64,000 bases of DNA from Enterococcus columbae DSM 7374 = ATCC 51263 (GTDB taxonomy: Bacteria; Bacillota; Bacilli; Lactobacillales; Enterococcaceae), in NCBI RefSeq assembly GCF_000406925.1, contig NZ_KE136349.1, positions 134,446-198,445 on the forward strand, in the 5' to 3' direction. The notes under the pieces are model-generated. The model worked only from the letters and a program-made list of their open reading frames with translations. It did not search any database and was not told the origin of the DNA. Of the stretch, positions 25,306-34,739 are shown in pieces (positions within the stretch are counted from its first letter, which is position 1; every line of letters begins with the position of its first letter). The translations under genes and the position numbers were made by a program.

Positions 25306-25317
25306 AAAGGTGAGAAA

Positions 25318-26034
25318 ATGAAAATATACGAATTAGTCTATCAAGAAATTGAAAATAGAATTTTAATGGGCCACTATCCAGCAGAAACCTATTTACCCAG
25401 TGAAAACCAATTATGTAAACAATTTGAAGCTTCACGTGATACCATTCGCAAAGCACTTGCTCGCTTAACCGACCATGGTTATATCAAGAAGGTGCAAGGG
25501 AAAGGGTCTTTCGTCCTAAAAAAAGAGCAGCTGCGCTTTCCAGTTTCTGGCTTGACTAGCTACAAAGAATTAAAAATTGCATATGGCTATCCTAGTGACA
25601 CAATTGTTGAGCAATTAACTAAATTAAAAATTGATGCCCAGTTAGCATTAAAAACTGGCTTTGAAGAAAACGAAGAAGTCTGGTCCATCCTCAGAAGCCG
25701 GAAAATCGATGGGCAAAAAATCATCCTAGATTGGGATTTGATTGCTCTTGAATTTGTTCCAGAATTAGATACTGAAATTGCCAAAGACTCACTATATGAA
25801 TATTTCGAACAAACACTAGGCTTAGAAATTGCCTTTGCCGAAAAAGAAATTACTGTTGATCCTATTGATATTGCAGATCGCCATTACCTGGATTTAAATG
25901 TTCAGGATACCTATGTCGTGGCGGTAAATAGTCGCGTGTTCTTAAAAAACTTACGTCAATTCCAATATACAGAAAGTCATCATCGACTAGATAAATTTAA
26001 GTTTCATGATTTTGCTCGAAGGCATCAATTATAG
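25318..26034 (+). CDS. treR: GntR/HutC-family regulator, TreR-like
   Basis: The 238-residue protein has an N-terminal GntR winged helix (MKIYELVYQEIENRILMGHY, SENQLCKQFEASRDTIRKAL ARL) and a C-terminal UTRA effector domain from about residue 80. TreR proteins repress the trehalose PTS and are released by trehalose-6-phosphate. The divergent layout with the EIIBCA gene and the shared operator-like motifs support this assignment. GGTGAG precedes ATG 25318. Confidence 0.85.
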   Translation: MKIYELVYQEIENRILMGHYPAETYLPSENQLCKQFEASRDTIRKALARLTDHGYIKKVQGKGSFVLKKEQLRFPVSGLTSYKELKIAYGYPSDTIVEQLTKLKIDAQLALKTGFEENEEVWSILRSRKIDGQKIILDWDLIALEFVPELDTEIAKDSLYEYFEQTLGLEIAFAEKEITVDPIDIADRHYLDLNVQDTYVVAVNSRVFLKNLRQFQYTESHHRLDKFKFHDFARRHQL

Positions 26035-26045
26035 TTTTACATTAC

Positions 26046-26149
26046 AAAACTAGCCAGCATAAGATTTACTGTAAATCCAACCTTAATCAGCTACCTTTGT
26101 TCATAGTAGACTGGTTAAGGAGGATACAAAACATCTGCTGGCTAGTTTT
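26046..26149. terminator. Large bidirectional hairpin terminator
   Basis: The outer stem AAAACTAGCCAGCA / TGCTGGCTAGTTTT (26046-26059, 26136-26149) encloses further pairing (AACCTTAATCAG with CTGGTTAAGG). It separates the convergent treR and PTS EIIA genes. Confidence 0.8.
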
Positions 26150-26177
26150 TGTTTTTGAATCAATGTAGACACTAAAA

Positions 26178-26546
26178 TTATTCCATTGATGTTAATTTTT
26201 TCTTGATGTCAGCTAATTCTTGGTGAATTGCTACCACTTCATTCGCTAAATCTCTAAAAGTAATTGCATTCATTAAATGATCTTGCGCATGAACAGTTAA
26301 TAAATGAACTTCAATAGGTTGACCTGCAGCTTCCTGACTAAGCATCTCTGTTTGGGCATGATGCGCTTCTAATAAGGACTGATCAGCCTCCTTAAGTTTT
26401 TCCTGTGCTTGCGCAAAATTACCTTCCTTAGCTGCATAAATTGCTTCAAATGCTGAACTTTTCGCATTTCCTCCATTAATAATTAATCCCATTGTCGCCA
26501 TCATTTGCTCTTGATTACGTTGTTCTTTGCTTTTTTCTTCAGCCAT
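26178..26546 (-). CDS. PTS EIIA, lactose/cellobiose family
   Basis: The 122-residue all-helical phosphocarrier has the family's active histidine in LLTVHAQDHLMNAI (His86) and an EGNFAQAQEKLKEADQSL helix. It passes phosphate from HPr to the partner EIIB encoded immediately upstream on the same strand (11-base gap). Last gene of the EIIC, TIM-barrel-like protein, EIIB, EIIA operon. Confidence 0.92.
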   Translation of the reverse strand: MAEEKSKEQRNQEQMMATMGLIINGGNAKSSAFEAIYAAKEGNFAQAQEKLKEADQSLLEAHHAQTEMLSQEAAGQPIEVHLLTVHAQDHLMNAITFRDLANEVVAIHQELADIKKKLTSME

Positions 26547-26557
26547 CTTATCCCACC

Positions 26558-26890
26558 TTATTTTCCAATCAAATGATAGGCTTGTTGGACTACAGCAGCA
26601 CCATCCATCATCCCATAAGCACGCATATCAATAATAGCCAAAGGAATGTCCGCACCATTGTTACGTCCCGCCAATTTTTTCTTGAAATCGTTTTGCATAT
26701 ATCTTACTTGTGGACCTAATAATACCACATCAATGGACTTATTGGCTAATTCATGATCTACTTCACTGGCTGAAACTGCGAAAATTTCTACATCCTTTCC
26801 CTGATTTCTAGCTGCTTCTTGCATTTTTGTGACCAACAGACTAGTACTCATACCTGCCGCACAACATAACATAATTGTATCTTTTGCCAT
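26558..26890 (-). CDS. PTS EIIB, lactose/cellobiose family
   Basis: The 110-residue protein has the phosphocysteine loop MLCCAAGMSTSLLV near the N-terminus (Cys10 from ATG 26890) and the VLLGPQVRYM strand. Two adjacent ATG codons follow AGGAGG; the second (26890) has the better 7-base spacing. It works with EIIA at 26178 and EIIC at 27860. Confidence 0.9.
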   Translation of the reverse strand: MAKDTIMLCCAAGMSTSLLVTKMQEAARNQGKDVEIFAVSASEVDHELANKSIDVVLLGPQVRYMQNDFKKKLAGRNNGADIPLAIIDMRAYGMMDGAAVVQQAYHLIGK

Positions 26891-26941
26891 CATTTTTCCT
26901 CCTAAATGAGTTATTCATTAGCTTTCACACTAATTAATCAA

Positions 26942-27841
26942 TTAGCGGTTCACTGAGCGAGCCATTCTTGAAACGGTATGGCGCATACCACGTAAAACCT
27001 TACTCATTTCATAGATATTTTCAACTGGTGCCACTCCACCATAGCCTGCATCACCGATATGCTGAATATCTACACCTGCGATTTTATTTTGTAAGGCAAT
27101 TTGTTGAATGGTAGTAATGGCTGAACTTTCTTGGCTAGTACCAATTGTTGACATGACTAATACATCATTTTGATGGGCTAGTTTAACCACCTCTTTTAAA
27201 TCAGACAGATCAAATCCCGGTACCGTCCCAACAGCCGGAACCAAAATGACATCAGCACCAGCTTGAATAAAGGCCGCCACACTAGATAAATCGACTACGG
27301 CTTCATTTGACCCAGCACCATGCATTTTCCCCGCGATAATCAAACCGGTAAAATGCTGCTTAGCTAACTGAATTGCTTGAACAATCGAGCGATTAGAGAC
27401 CCCGGTTCCTGGATTACCAGTCAAGCAAACAAAGTCAAATTGCAATTGATTAATTCTCTCAAAGCTTGCTTGATTTGCTTGCCGACCTGACGAAATTTCC
27501 AAGCGTTCTTCTAACATATCTAATTCTAAATCAACTGGCTCCAAATTAACACCAATAGGACTACCAACTAACTCATGTAAACGTTGGACAACTTTTTCTC
27601 CTTGAACATCTAAACCAAATATATCTGGCACAAACACGTCTAGCCCATTAAGTAAAATCAAATCAGCCCCAAAAGCTTTGGCAATTTCAGCATTTGTAAT
27701 ATCACCAATGAAGGATTCTCTGCCGGCCACATTTTCCGATAAGACCACTCTACCTTCGCTTGCTTGAATACTCTTCTTTAACTCCAAAGCATTCATTCGT
27801 AAAATTTCAGACGCATCTGCGCTAATTAATCTTTTGACCAT
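26942..27841 (-). CDS. TIM-barrel-like protein of unknown activity in a PTS operon
   Basis: The 299-residue soluble protein has the rhythm of a beta/alpha barrel: GDITNAEIAKAFGADLILLN, GSPIGVNLEPVDLELD, FDFVCLTGNPGTGVSN, GLIIAGKMHGAGSNEAVV, AGADVILVPAVGTVPGFD and VDIQHIGDAGYGGVAP. It resembles the BtpA/phosphonomutase-like barrels found in some PTS operons (I recall DUF7916 for such proteins, not certain). It lies between EIIC and EIIB, so it may process the imported phosphosugar; no glycosidase is encoded in the operon. Catalytic residues cannot be named. Confidence 0.6.
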   Translation of the reverse strand: MVKRLISADASEILRMNALELKKSIQASEGRVVLSENVAGRESFIGDITNAEIAKAFGADLILLNGLDVFVPDIFGLDVQGEKVVQRLHELVGSPIGVNLEPVDLELDMLEERLEISSGRQANQASFERINQLQFDFVCLTGNPGTGVSNRSIVQAIQLAKQHFTGLIIAGKMHGAGSNEAVVDLSSVAAFIQAGADVILVPAVGTVPGFDLSDLKEVVKLAHQNDVLVMSTIGTSQESSAITTIQQIALQNKIAGVDIQHIGDAGYGGVAPVENIYEMSKVLRGMRHTVSRMARSVNR

Positions 27842-27859
27842 AAGTCGATCGACACCTTT

Positions 27860-29134
27860 CTATAGTCCCTCTTCTTTTTGGAAATTCTTTTCAATCATTG
27901 TAATAAATGGTAAATAGATTAAAATATCGATGATTACGCAAACGAACTGTAAAACAGAAGCCTTAATATCACCAGTTGCCAAAACTCCACTAATGATTGG
28001 TGGCACTGTCCAGCCTGGAGAGGTGTAGGTTAATGCAACTAAACCAGAAGCCATTGCAAAATATGAAACAAGCAGATTAATCATCGGTGCTAAAATAAAT
28101 GGTACCAATAATAGAATATTCAAAACAATTGGAATCCCAAACATCGCAGGTTCATTAATATTAAACAAGCCTGGGGTTAACGTAATTGGGGTTAAGGCTT
28201 TTGCTTGTTGACTTGCTTTTTTCTTGCGAGCAAGATAAGCTAAGGCAATCACCAACCCAATTGTTGCGCCTCCACCACCTAAGTAGACAAAATTATCCAT
28301 AAATACAGTGGTAAAGATATGGTGCAACTGCTCACCAGCTTGATGAGCCATCCGATTTTCATCAAGATTAGCTAACCATAATGGCTCCATAATTTTGTTG
28401 ACCAAGTTTCCACCATGAATGCCTACAAACCAAAATAGGCTATTTAATCCAACTAAAATCAGCACACCAAATGTATTATTGCCTAATAAGCCAAGTGGTT
28501 TGCCCAAAACAACCGCTGCAATTTCATGCATATTTGGCAAATGTAAATGATCTAATACGCCAAAAATGATTAACCAAAAACTCACAATCACTAAACCAGG
28601 AATAATAGCACTAAAACTTTTAGCCACAGCTGGTGGAACCGTATCTGGCATTTTGATTGAAATATGATGATTTATAAACCATTGATAAACATATCCATTC
28701 ATTAATCCTAGAATTAAAGCAACAAATAACCCTTTTGAAGCCATAAAAGCAGTAGGCATCCCCGCACCAGCATCGCCAGTCACAAATGGTGTTACCGTAA
28801 TAAATGCAGAAAGTGAAACAATTCCAGCAGGTACACCATCGACTCCATATTGCTTAGCTAGACTATAAGCAATCCCAAAACTAGCCACCAAACCGATTAA
28901 ACCAAAGCTACTATCCACACCTTTCCATAGATAATTTGCAACCCCAATATCACCCATGAATTTTTCCCAACCAGGAACTGGAAAACTAGCTAAAATCATA
29001 AAAACCGAACCAATTATAATCAACGGCATCGCCAAAGTAATCCCATCACGAATCGCAATTAAAAAGCGATTCGCTCCAAGTTTAGCAGCTACGGGCATCA
29101 TCTTGTTTTGTAAAAAATGATTCACTTTTTCCAT
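27860..29134 (-). CDS. PTS EIIC, lactose/cellobiose family
   Basis: The 424-residue permease domain has about ten membrane helices. Conserved segments are IRDGITLAMPLIIIGSVFMI, PDTVPPAVAKSFSAIIPG, the substrate-site FWFVGIHGGNLVNKIMEPLW, and LTPGLFNINEPAMFGIPIVLN. The first gene of the operon, divergent from the ROK regulator at 29401. The sugar cannot be predicted; beta-glucosides or chitobiose-like disaccharides are typical for the family. Confidence 0.9.
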   Translation of the reverse strand: MEKVNHFLQNKMMPVAAKLGANRFLIAIRDGITLAMPLIIIGSVFMILASFPVPGWEKFMGDIGVANYLWKGVDSSFGLIGLVASFGIAYSLAKQYGVDGVPAGIVSLSAFITVTPFVTGDAGAGMPTAFMASKGLFVALILGLMNGYVYQWFINHHISIKMPDTVPPAVAKSFSAIIPGLVIVSFWLIIFGVLDHLHLPNMHEIAAVVLGKPLGLLGNNTFGVLILVGLNSLFWFVGIHGGNLVNKIMEPLWLANLDENRMAHQAGEQLHHIFTTVFMDNFVYLGGGGATIGLVIALAYLARKKKASQQAKALTPITLTPGLFNINEPAMFGIPIVLNILLLVPFILAPMINLLVSYFAMASGLVALTYTSPGWTVPPIISGVLATGDIKASVLQFVCVIIDILIYLPFITMIEKNFQKEEGL

Positions 29135-29192
29135 AATCTTTTCTCCAATCTTTAATTATAAAAAATTAATAATAATTCCAAAACAAAACCTT

Positions 29193-29267
29193 TTATCGCG
29201 ATAATTAATTATTTTTTGTTACTAAAATCACTCTAACACAGTTTCTTCTTTTTTGCAAGCGTTTTCT
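29193..29267. promoter_or_regulatory. Operator palindrome and cre site for the PTS operon
   Basis: TTATCGCGATAA (29193-29204) is a perfect 12-bp palindrome about 60 bases upstream of the EIIC start. Its CG-centred, AT-flanked form recalls NagC/ROK operators, so it is a likely site for the divergent ROK protein. AGAAAACGCTTGCA (29267-29254, minus strand) matches the CcpA cre consensus at all but one fixed position. Confidence 0.5.
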
Positions 29268-29400
29268 TTTTTATTGTAATGGAAATTTTGATAAAATCAG
29301 CAACATCAACTTATTCAAGCAACACCACTCCATCTTGCAATCGTTCAGAAAACGCTTTATAATAATAATAAAAAATAAATATCAGAGAAAGGAAGAGAAA

Positions 29401-30582
29401 ATGAACGGATCAAAAAAACAAAACCAAAATCGTGCGCTGATTTTAGATCTCATTTATTCTCATCATCCTATTTCAAGAATCGACATTGCAAACCTGACTG
29501 GTATCACACCAGCTACTACAAGTGCAATAACAAATGAATTGATTAAAGAAGGGTTAGTAAAAGAAAGTGGCGAAGAAGATTCCATCAAAGCTGGACGAAA
29601 AAAAATCTTTCTAGAAGTGGCTGCAGATGTAGCTTACTTTTTAGGTATTGAATTATCTGAAAAGTATTTCACCTTTGTCCTAGCTGATAATTTGGGGAAC
29701 ATTAAGGAACAACAAAAATACAGCTTAACCAAAGAAGAAATCCAAAGCTGTGGCTTTACAAAGTTTAAAACAGTCTTCCAACAATTATTAGAAAAATGCG
29801 CTATGCTTCCTTTACAAGCTGTGGGGATTGCTGTTCCTGGACATTATAATCATGATAAAAAAATTATTACCAATAATCCGCTTTGGCAAACATTTGATTT
29901 AACCGCAATTCAAGCCTTATGTCCACTACCGATTTACTTTGCTAATAATGTAGAGTGTATGGCAATTAAAAAAAGAATTTTTGACAAAGAAAAGAAAAAT
30001 GACAACTTTGTTTATTTTCACATCGGTCGAGGGATTAAATGCTCGTATATGTATGAACATGCTTTATTTAATAAGAATAATTTTTTACTCGGTGAATTAG
30101 GACATATTGTGGTAGATAAGGATGGGAGTTTATGCGAATGCGGAAAAAAAGGATGCTTACAAACCTTCATTAGTGAGAATTGGTTAATTAAAAGAGCTCA
30201 GTTACTTTTTCATACCCATCAGGAAAGCTTTCTCAAGCACCTAGTTGATGCACCTGAAAAAATCACTATTCAAACATTACTAACCGCTTTTGAGCTTGGA
30301 GATAAAAGTGTTCAGATTTTATTTGATCAAGCCATTCAAGCACTTGGACAGGTCATTTTAAATTTGAATTTGGTCATTGATATTCAATCATTATATCTTC
30401 ATAGCGAGCTGTTTATGAATCAAGATTTACAAAGTCTATTACTGAATAAATTGACCATAGAGCCCAAGTTATTAACTCTCCCTAAAGCACCAGCAATCCA
30501 TTTTGAAAATTATACTCCATTTGATGGTGCAGTCGCCGCTATCGCTTTAGCAGTCAAACAACACTATCTACATTTCAATTAA
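29401..30582 (+). CDS. ROK-family transcriptional regulator
   Basis: The start is ATG 29401, with AAGGAAG upstream; an in-frame start at 29335 lacks a site. The 393-residue protein has an N-terminal winged helix (NRALILDLIYSHHPISRIDI, then TPATTSAITNELIKEGLVKE), then a ROK sugar-kinase-like domain with the zinc motif CECGKKGCLQTF and GIAVPGHYNHDKK. NagC/XylR-like repressors of this type respond to a sugar or its phosphate. It probably controls the divergent PTS operon. Confidence 0.85.
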   Translation: MNGSKKQNQNRALILDLIYSHHPISRIDIANLTGITPATTSAITNELIKEGLVKESGEEDSIKAGRKKIFLEVAADVAYFLGIELSEKYFTFVLADNLGNIKEQQKYSLTKEEIQSCGFTKFKTVFQQLLEKCAMLPLQAVGIAVPGHYNHDKKIITNNPLWQTFDLTAIQALCPLPIYFANNVECMAIKKRIFDKEKKNDNFVYFHIGRGIKCSYMYEHALFNKNNFLLGELGHIVVDKDGSLCECGKKGCLQTFISENWLIKRAQLLFHTHQESFLKHLVDAPEKITIQTLLTAFELGDKSVQILFDQAIQALGQVILNLNLVIDIQSLYLHSELFMNQDLQSLLLNKLTIEPKLLTLPKAPAIHFENYTPFDGAVAAIALAVKQHYLHFN

Positions 30583-30623
30583 CAACAAAGCAGCGAATTA
30601 TCAACTATTTTTCATTAAAAAAA

Positions 30624-30660
30624 AACGGTCATAAAGACACTTTTGCTCTTTATGACCGTT
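30624..30660. terminator. Bidirectional terminator
   Basis: The 13-bp stem AACGGTCATAAAG / CTTTATGACCGTT, with an A tract on the left, separates the convergent ROK and potassium-transporter genes. Confidence 0.9.
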
Positions 30661-30672
30661 GAATTGATTTTA

Positions 30673-32034
30673 CTAACCGACTAAGACACTTTCATATGGA
30701 TATTGGAAACGTGCCTCTTGTTTTTGATTATTTGACATTAATGCGAACAATACTGTCATAATGCCCACTCGACCAATATACATCAAGGCGATAATCAATA
30801 ACTTCCCAAACTCAGTTAAATCGGGTGTTAAGCCCATCGTTAAGCCGACTGTCCCAAAAGCAGAGAATACTTCAAAAGCCACATATTCAATCCCATCGGT
30901 TCGTGGAAGATGTTCGGTAGCAGAAAGGATCATTACTGAAACTACACACAAACTCAAAGTGATGAAAAACAGCGTCATCGCCCGAAAAACCGCCGTTTCT
31001 TTAATCGAACGTCCAGCAAATTCAGCTCGCGTACGCCCTTTTAATAAAGAGATAATCTGGACTAGCAATACCCCAAAAGTCGTGGTTTTTAATCCACCAG
31101 CAGTCGAACCAGATGTACCACCGATATACATTAAAAACATCGTAACAATCAGCCCTGGATTAGACATGGCTGCATAATCTACCGAATAAAAACCGGCTGT
31201 TCTTGGGGTTACTGACATGAACAAGGTATTTACCAAGCGTGTAAAGAAATTATCACTTTGCACAAGATAACGACCATTCCTCTCGGATAAGAAAAATAAA
31301 ACCAACCCACCGATTAACAAACAAGCCGTCATTGATAATGCTAGCTTACTATGAATCGTCATCCGCTTGGTTTGCCGATAATTTAACAAATCACGCCATA
31401 CCAAAAAGCCAAGTCCTCCAGAAACAATCAAACAAGAAATCACTAATAGCATGTATGGATCGTTTTGGAAAGGAACCAAACTATCACCAAACAAATCAAA
31501 ACCAGCATTACAAAAACTAGAAATTGCATGAAATAAAGCATACCATAAGCCCTTAATCACACCATATCGAGGAACTAAATCAAAAGATAGCAATAACATG
31601 CCCACTCCTTGAATCGCAATGGATAACTTTAAAACATATAAGGTTAATTTCATAACCCCCGACATTTCCTCAAGGTTCAACGCTTCTTTTAACACAATTC
31701 GTGTACTTAAATTGACCTTTTTCTTTGCCAGTGTGAAAAAAATAATCGGTAGCATCATAAAGCCTAAACCGCCAAGCTCGATTAAAACCATAATGACTAT
31801 TTGACCAAATAGACTCCAATGCTCAGCCGTATTGAGTGTCGTCAAACCAGTCACACAAGTCGCCGAAGTAGCAGTAAAAACAGCATCTAAAAAGTTCGTA
31901 AATTTACCTGATTGCGAACTTATCGGCAGCGATAGTAAAAAGCCACCAAACAAAATAATCCCTAAGAAACCTAACGATAAAAACTTCACCGGACCAAGTT
32001 TTTGAAGATTACTTTTCTTTTCTTTTTTTAACAT
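30673..32034 (-). CDS. ktrB: KtrB/NtpJ-type K+ transporter membrane subunit
   Basis: I start the gene at ATG 32034 (MLKKEKKSNLQKLGPVKFLS), with AAGGAG 5 bases upstream; the 29-residue upstream extension has no site. The 453-residue protein has the four-repeat Trk/Ktr fold with selectivity-loop glycines in TATSATCVTGLTT, FHAISSFCNAGFDLFG, MSVTPRTAGF and VFSAFGTVGLTMG. It imports K+, normally with a cytoplasmic KtrA ring that is not encoded here. In E. hirae the homologue NtpJ is the last gene of the V-ATPase operon. Here 5.6 kb of PTS genes lies between it and ntpD. Confidence 0.88.
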   Translation of the reverse strand: MLKKEKKSNLQKLGPVKFLSLGFLGIILFGGFLLSLPISSQSGKFTNFLDAVFTATSATCVTGLTTLNTAEHWSLFGQIVIMVLIELGGLGFMMLPIIFFTLAKKKVNLSTRIVLKEALNLEEMSGVMKLTLYVLKLSIAIQGVGMLLLSFDLVPRYGVIKGLWYALFHAISSFCNAGFDLFGDSLVPFQNDPYMLLVISCLIVSGGLGFLVWRDLLNYRQTKRMTIHSKLALSMTACLLIGGLVLFFLSERNGRYLVQSDNFFTRLVNTLFMSVTPRTAGFYSVDYAAMSNPGLIVTMFLMYIGGTSGSTAGGLKTTTFGVLLVQIISLLKGRTRAEFAGRSIKETAVFRAMTLFFITLSLCVVSVMILSATEHLPRTDGIEYVAFEVFSAFGTVGLTMGLTPDLTEFGKLLIIALMYIGRVGIMTVLFALMSNNQKQEARFQYPYESVLVG

Positions 32035-32179
32035 TTTTACTCCTTCATCTTTCATTGTTCTACTCCGTACTAGGATAACCGACATAGCTATTAAAAGCAA
32101 GACCCTTACTATTTTATTCAAAAATCAAATTAAAAATGATAAGTATATTCATAAAATGAATATTAATTTACTACTTACA

Positions 32180-34684
32180 TTATTTACTTACTGTACTTAG
32201 TATCTCATAAACAACATATAATTCCCAATTAGAAATTTCAATCCTGTAAAATTGTTCAATATTTGACAATATTACCTTAATATTAGGGTAATAAAGCTTA
32301 TCATTAATTTTTAATTCATTCAAACTAGTAGGCACTTCGTAATCTTCTGCACCTAATATCGTCCTTTCGATTAATAACGCCATGTGCATCATTAAATTGA
32401 ACTTCATCTTTATCTCTAACTTAATATCAAAACGACGTTCAATTTGTTCTAAAATCAAGTCAATCTGCTTAATTATTACACTTGGATTCAAAAATTCTAA
32501 TTTTTCAGATAACCCTTCTCTTGAAAAGAAATGAATGTACTCATTAATCATTTTTTCCAAAGAGTTTTTATGAATAAGATTCGTCAACGAATTTGCCCAT
32601 CCACTTGTGTCCCCCAAAGCATCCAATAGATTAATATAAGGAATAGCAAATGAGTTATCAATATAAGAAGTAGTAATAATTAATGAAGTTTCCTTTAAAT
32701 ATCCATCTTCCTCTTTAGACCGATTTAGTGTTTCTAATAAATCAGTATATTTTAAAACAATAAGCTTGATATCACTAAAAACATATTTTTGTAAAATTTG
32801 CTTAATCTCATTAGCAACGTCTGTACCAGAAATACTCGATATAATAATATTTTTTTCAACTGCAAACCCTTCAAAATACTGAATTTGCGTTTTAAAATTT
32901 TTTTCTGATATTTTTACAATATTATTGAATAATTGATTATTGAGAATTTGCTGACCAATTTCTAATGCATAAGATGTTGTCAAATTATTGATAACTAATA
33001 ATTTTCCTAAAATCTGCGGCTTAAGATTTTTATATAACTGAGTTAAGGACCCCATATCTACAAGCATTATTACACCTTGCGAAGTATCACGTTCTGCCAA
33101 CCATTCTTTAACCTTATTAATAATATCTTTAATCGAAGCAGTTAAAGGCATATTAATAGCATCAAAAACATACTCGCCACATAGTTCATTGACCACTGAT
33201 TGAATACTAGAAGCTGTGTTTTCACCATGTGCCACTAGTAAAGCTTGGTAAGAAATATTTTCCGAAATAATATCAACTAAAAAGATTGACAACATACTTT
33301 CACTAAATTCACGGTACTCGTAGTTAATATCTTCTGATAATTTTTTAGAAAATAAATAAGTTCGTGGATATTTTTGTTTAATAGTTAGTATCAGTTCATT
33401 TAATCTATTACTATAGCTATCAGCAAACAAATCAGTTAAGTGGGCAACATACTCCAAAATATCATCCTGTATTTTATGATGATTTAGGTATCTTTTTCTC
33501 TTAGATTTTAGTTGATTAACAATATCTTGGTACACAAAAGAGTACTGTATATCAAGCTCTGGTAGAAAATGATAACAATATTGTAATAAATTTTCTTTCA
33601 TGCTTGGTACATCATCGCTAACTTCAAGAATTTGCTGAAAATTTTGAGTTAACTCATCTGATCTTTGCTTAAAAATCTGTTGATTATCACCAGTAATAGT
33701 GATTGCACTAGTTGAGGGCTGACCAATCCATAAAGTATCTTCTATCAAATTTTCTCGCAATGCATCAGCGCACAATAGTAAAATACGGTTAGACAGGCTA
33801 CCTACATTGCCTTCTTCGTCCAAATTAATCAATTCATCATAAACTACCTTATTTATTTTTATTGGGTGTTGAATTTTAGCTGATTCTTTAGCTAATAAAT
33901 GTGCAACTAATTCAATCCGTTCACCAATTGGACGTGTTTTATAAGACGGTAATTCTACGATTGCTGCAATCCTTCGATAAAATGTAGGTAATAGAACCTT
34001 ATCCGGTTTTTCCGTTGTTGCAAACAATAATCGTACTTGTGAATGAATTTGCTTTTCTTCTCCCATCGGTCTGAAATAACCCGTATCCATAAATTGAAAC
34101 AATTTCTCCTGATTTTCATAGGATAGACGATGAACCTCATCTAAAAATAAAACAGAGTGGTTGGCCTGTTCTAACAAACCTTTCTTATCATGCTCAGCAC
34201 CTGTGAAAGCACCTTTAGTATAACCAAATAAAATAGAGGACAACAGCTCTGGGTTATTGGCATAATCTGCACAGTTAAATGTAAAAAATTGATTAGCTCC
34301 AGGTAATCTCTTTTGTTTTAAAAAATCATAAATCAATCGTGCTAAATAGCTTTTTCCTACTCCACTTTCACCATTAAGTAAAATTGGTAGTCCATTAGGT
34401 GGATACATGACTGCAGACACACAGCGCTCAATCGCACTTCTAGCACTTCCTCGATAACCAATATACTGATCAAAAATTTCAGTAGGCTCATCTTGTTTAG
34501 CTAGTTGCCAATACACTGGTTTACTTCCTGTTTGTACTACATCTCCACGTTCTAACAATTCATTTAAATATAAACTAGTCACTGAACGACTAAGATTTAC
34601 TGCTTTAGCTACCTCTATCGTCGTTACTGGATTAGCACATTTCTTTAACACATCAATTAGCTGATAATAGGTTTCTTGTCTCAT
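32180..34684 (-). CDS. levR: LevR-type sigma-54-dependent PTS regulator
   Basis: I start at ATG 34684, with AGGAG 6 bases upstream. The 834-residue activator has an N-terminal helix-turn-helix (about 1-60), an AAA+ domain with Walker A NGESGVGKSYLARL, the sigma-54-contacting loop KGAFTGAEHDKKG and Walker B SVLFLDEVHRLS, then PTS-responsive parts: a degenerate PRD, an EIIA-Man-like domain with histidine in LVAHGENTASS, and a C-terminal PRD (MMHMALLIERTI). It should activate the mannose-type PTS upstream through the -24/-12 promoter at 37335-37354, tuned by phosphorylation. Confidence 0.92.
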   Translation of the reverse strand: MRQETYYQLIDVLKKCANPVTTIEVAKAVNLSRSVTSLYLNELLERGDVVQTGSKPVYWQLAKQDEPTEIFDQYIGYRGSARSAIERCVSAVMYPPNGLPILLNGESGVGKSYLARLIYDFLKQKRLPGANQFFTFNCADYANNPELLSSILFGYTKGAFTGAEHDKKGLLEQANHSVLFLDEVHRLSYENQEKLFQFMDTGYFRPMGEEKQIHSQVRLLFATTEKPDKVLLPTFYRRIAAIVELPSYKTRPIGERIELVAHLLAKESAKIQHPIKINKVVYDELINLDEEGNVGSLSNRILLLCADALRENLIEDTLWIGQPSTSAITITGDNQQIFKQRSDELTQNFQQILEVSDDVPSMKENLLQYCYHFLPELDIQYSFVYQDIVNQLKSKRKRYLNHHKIQDDILEYVAHLTDLFADSYSNRLNELILTIKQKYPRTYLFSKKLSEDINYEYREFSESMLSIFLVDIISENISYQALLVAHGENTASSIQSVVNELCGEYVFDAINMPLTASIKDIINKVKEWLAERDTSQGVIMLVDMGSLTQLYKNLKPQILGKLLVINNLTTSYALEIGQQILNNQLFNNIVKISEKNFKTQIQYFEGFAVEKNIIISSISGTDVANEIKQILQKYVFSDIKLIVLKYTDLLETLNRSKEEDGYLKETSLIITTSYIDNSFAIPYINLLDALGDTSGWANSLTNLIHKNSLEKMINEYIHFFSREGLSEKLEFLNPSVIIKQIDLILEQIERRFDIKLEIKMKFNLMMHMALLIERTILGAEDYEVPTSLNELKINDKLYYPNIKVILSNIEQFYRIEISNWELYVVYEILSTVSK

Positions 34685-34700
34685 TTTTTCTCCTATTCTA

Positions 34701-34729
34701 AAAAAGCGTGAACAACTATCCACGCTTTC
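34701..34729 (-). terminator. Terminator between EIID and levR
   Basis: An 8-bp stem AAAGCGTG / CACGCTTT is followed on the minus strand by a T tract. It uncouples the sigma-54 operon from the regulator gene that overlaps its end. Confidence 0.7.
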
Positions 34730-34739
34730 TAACTATATT

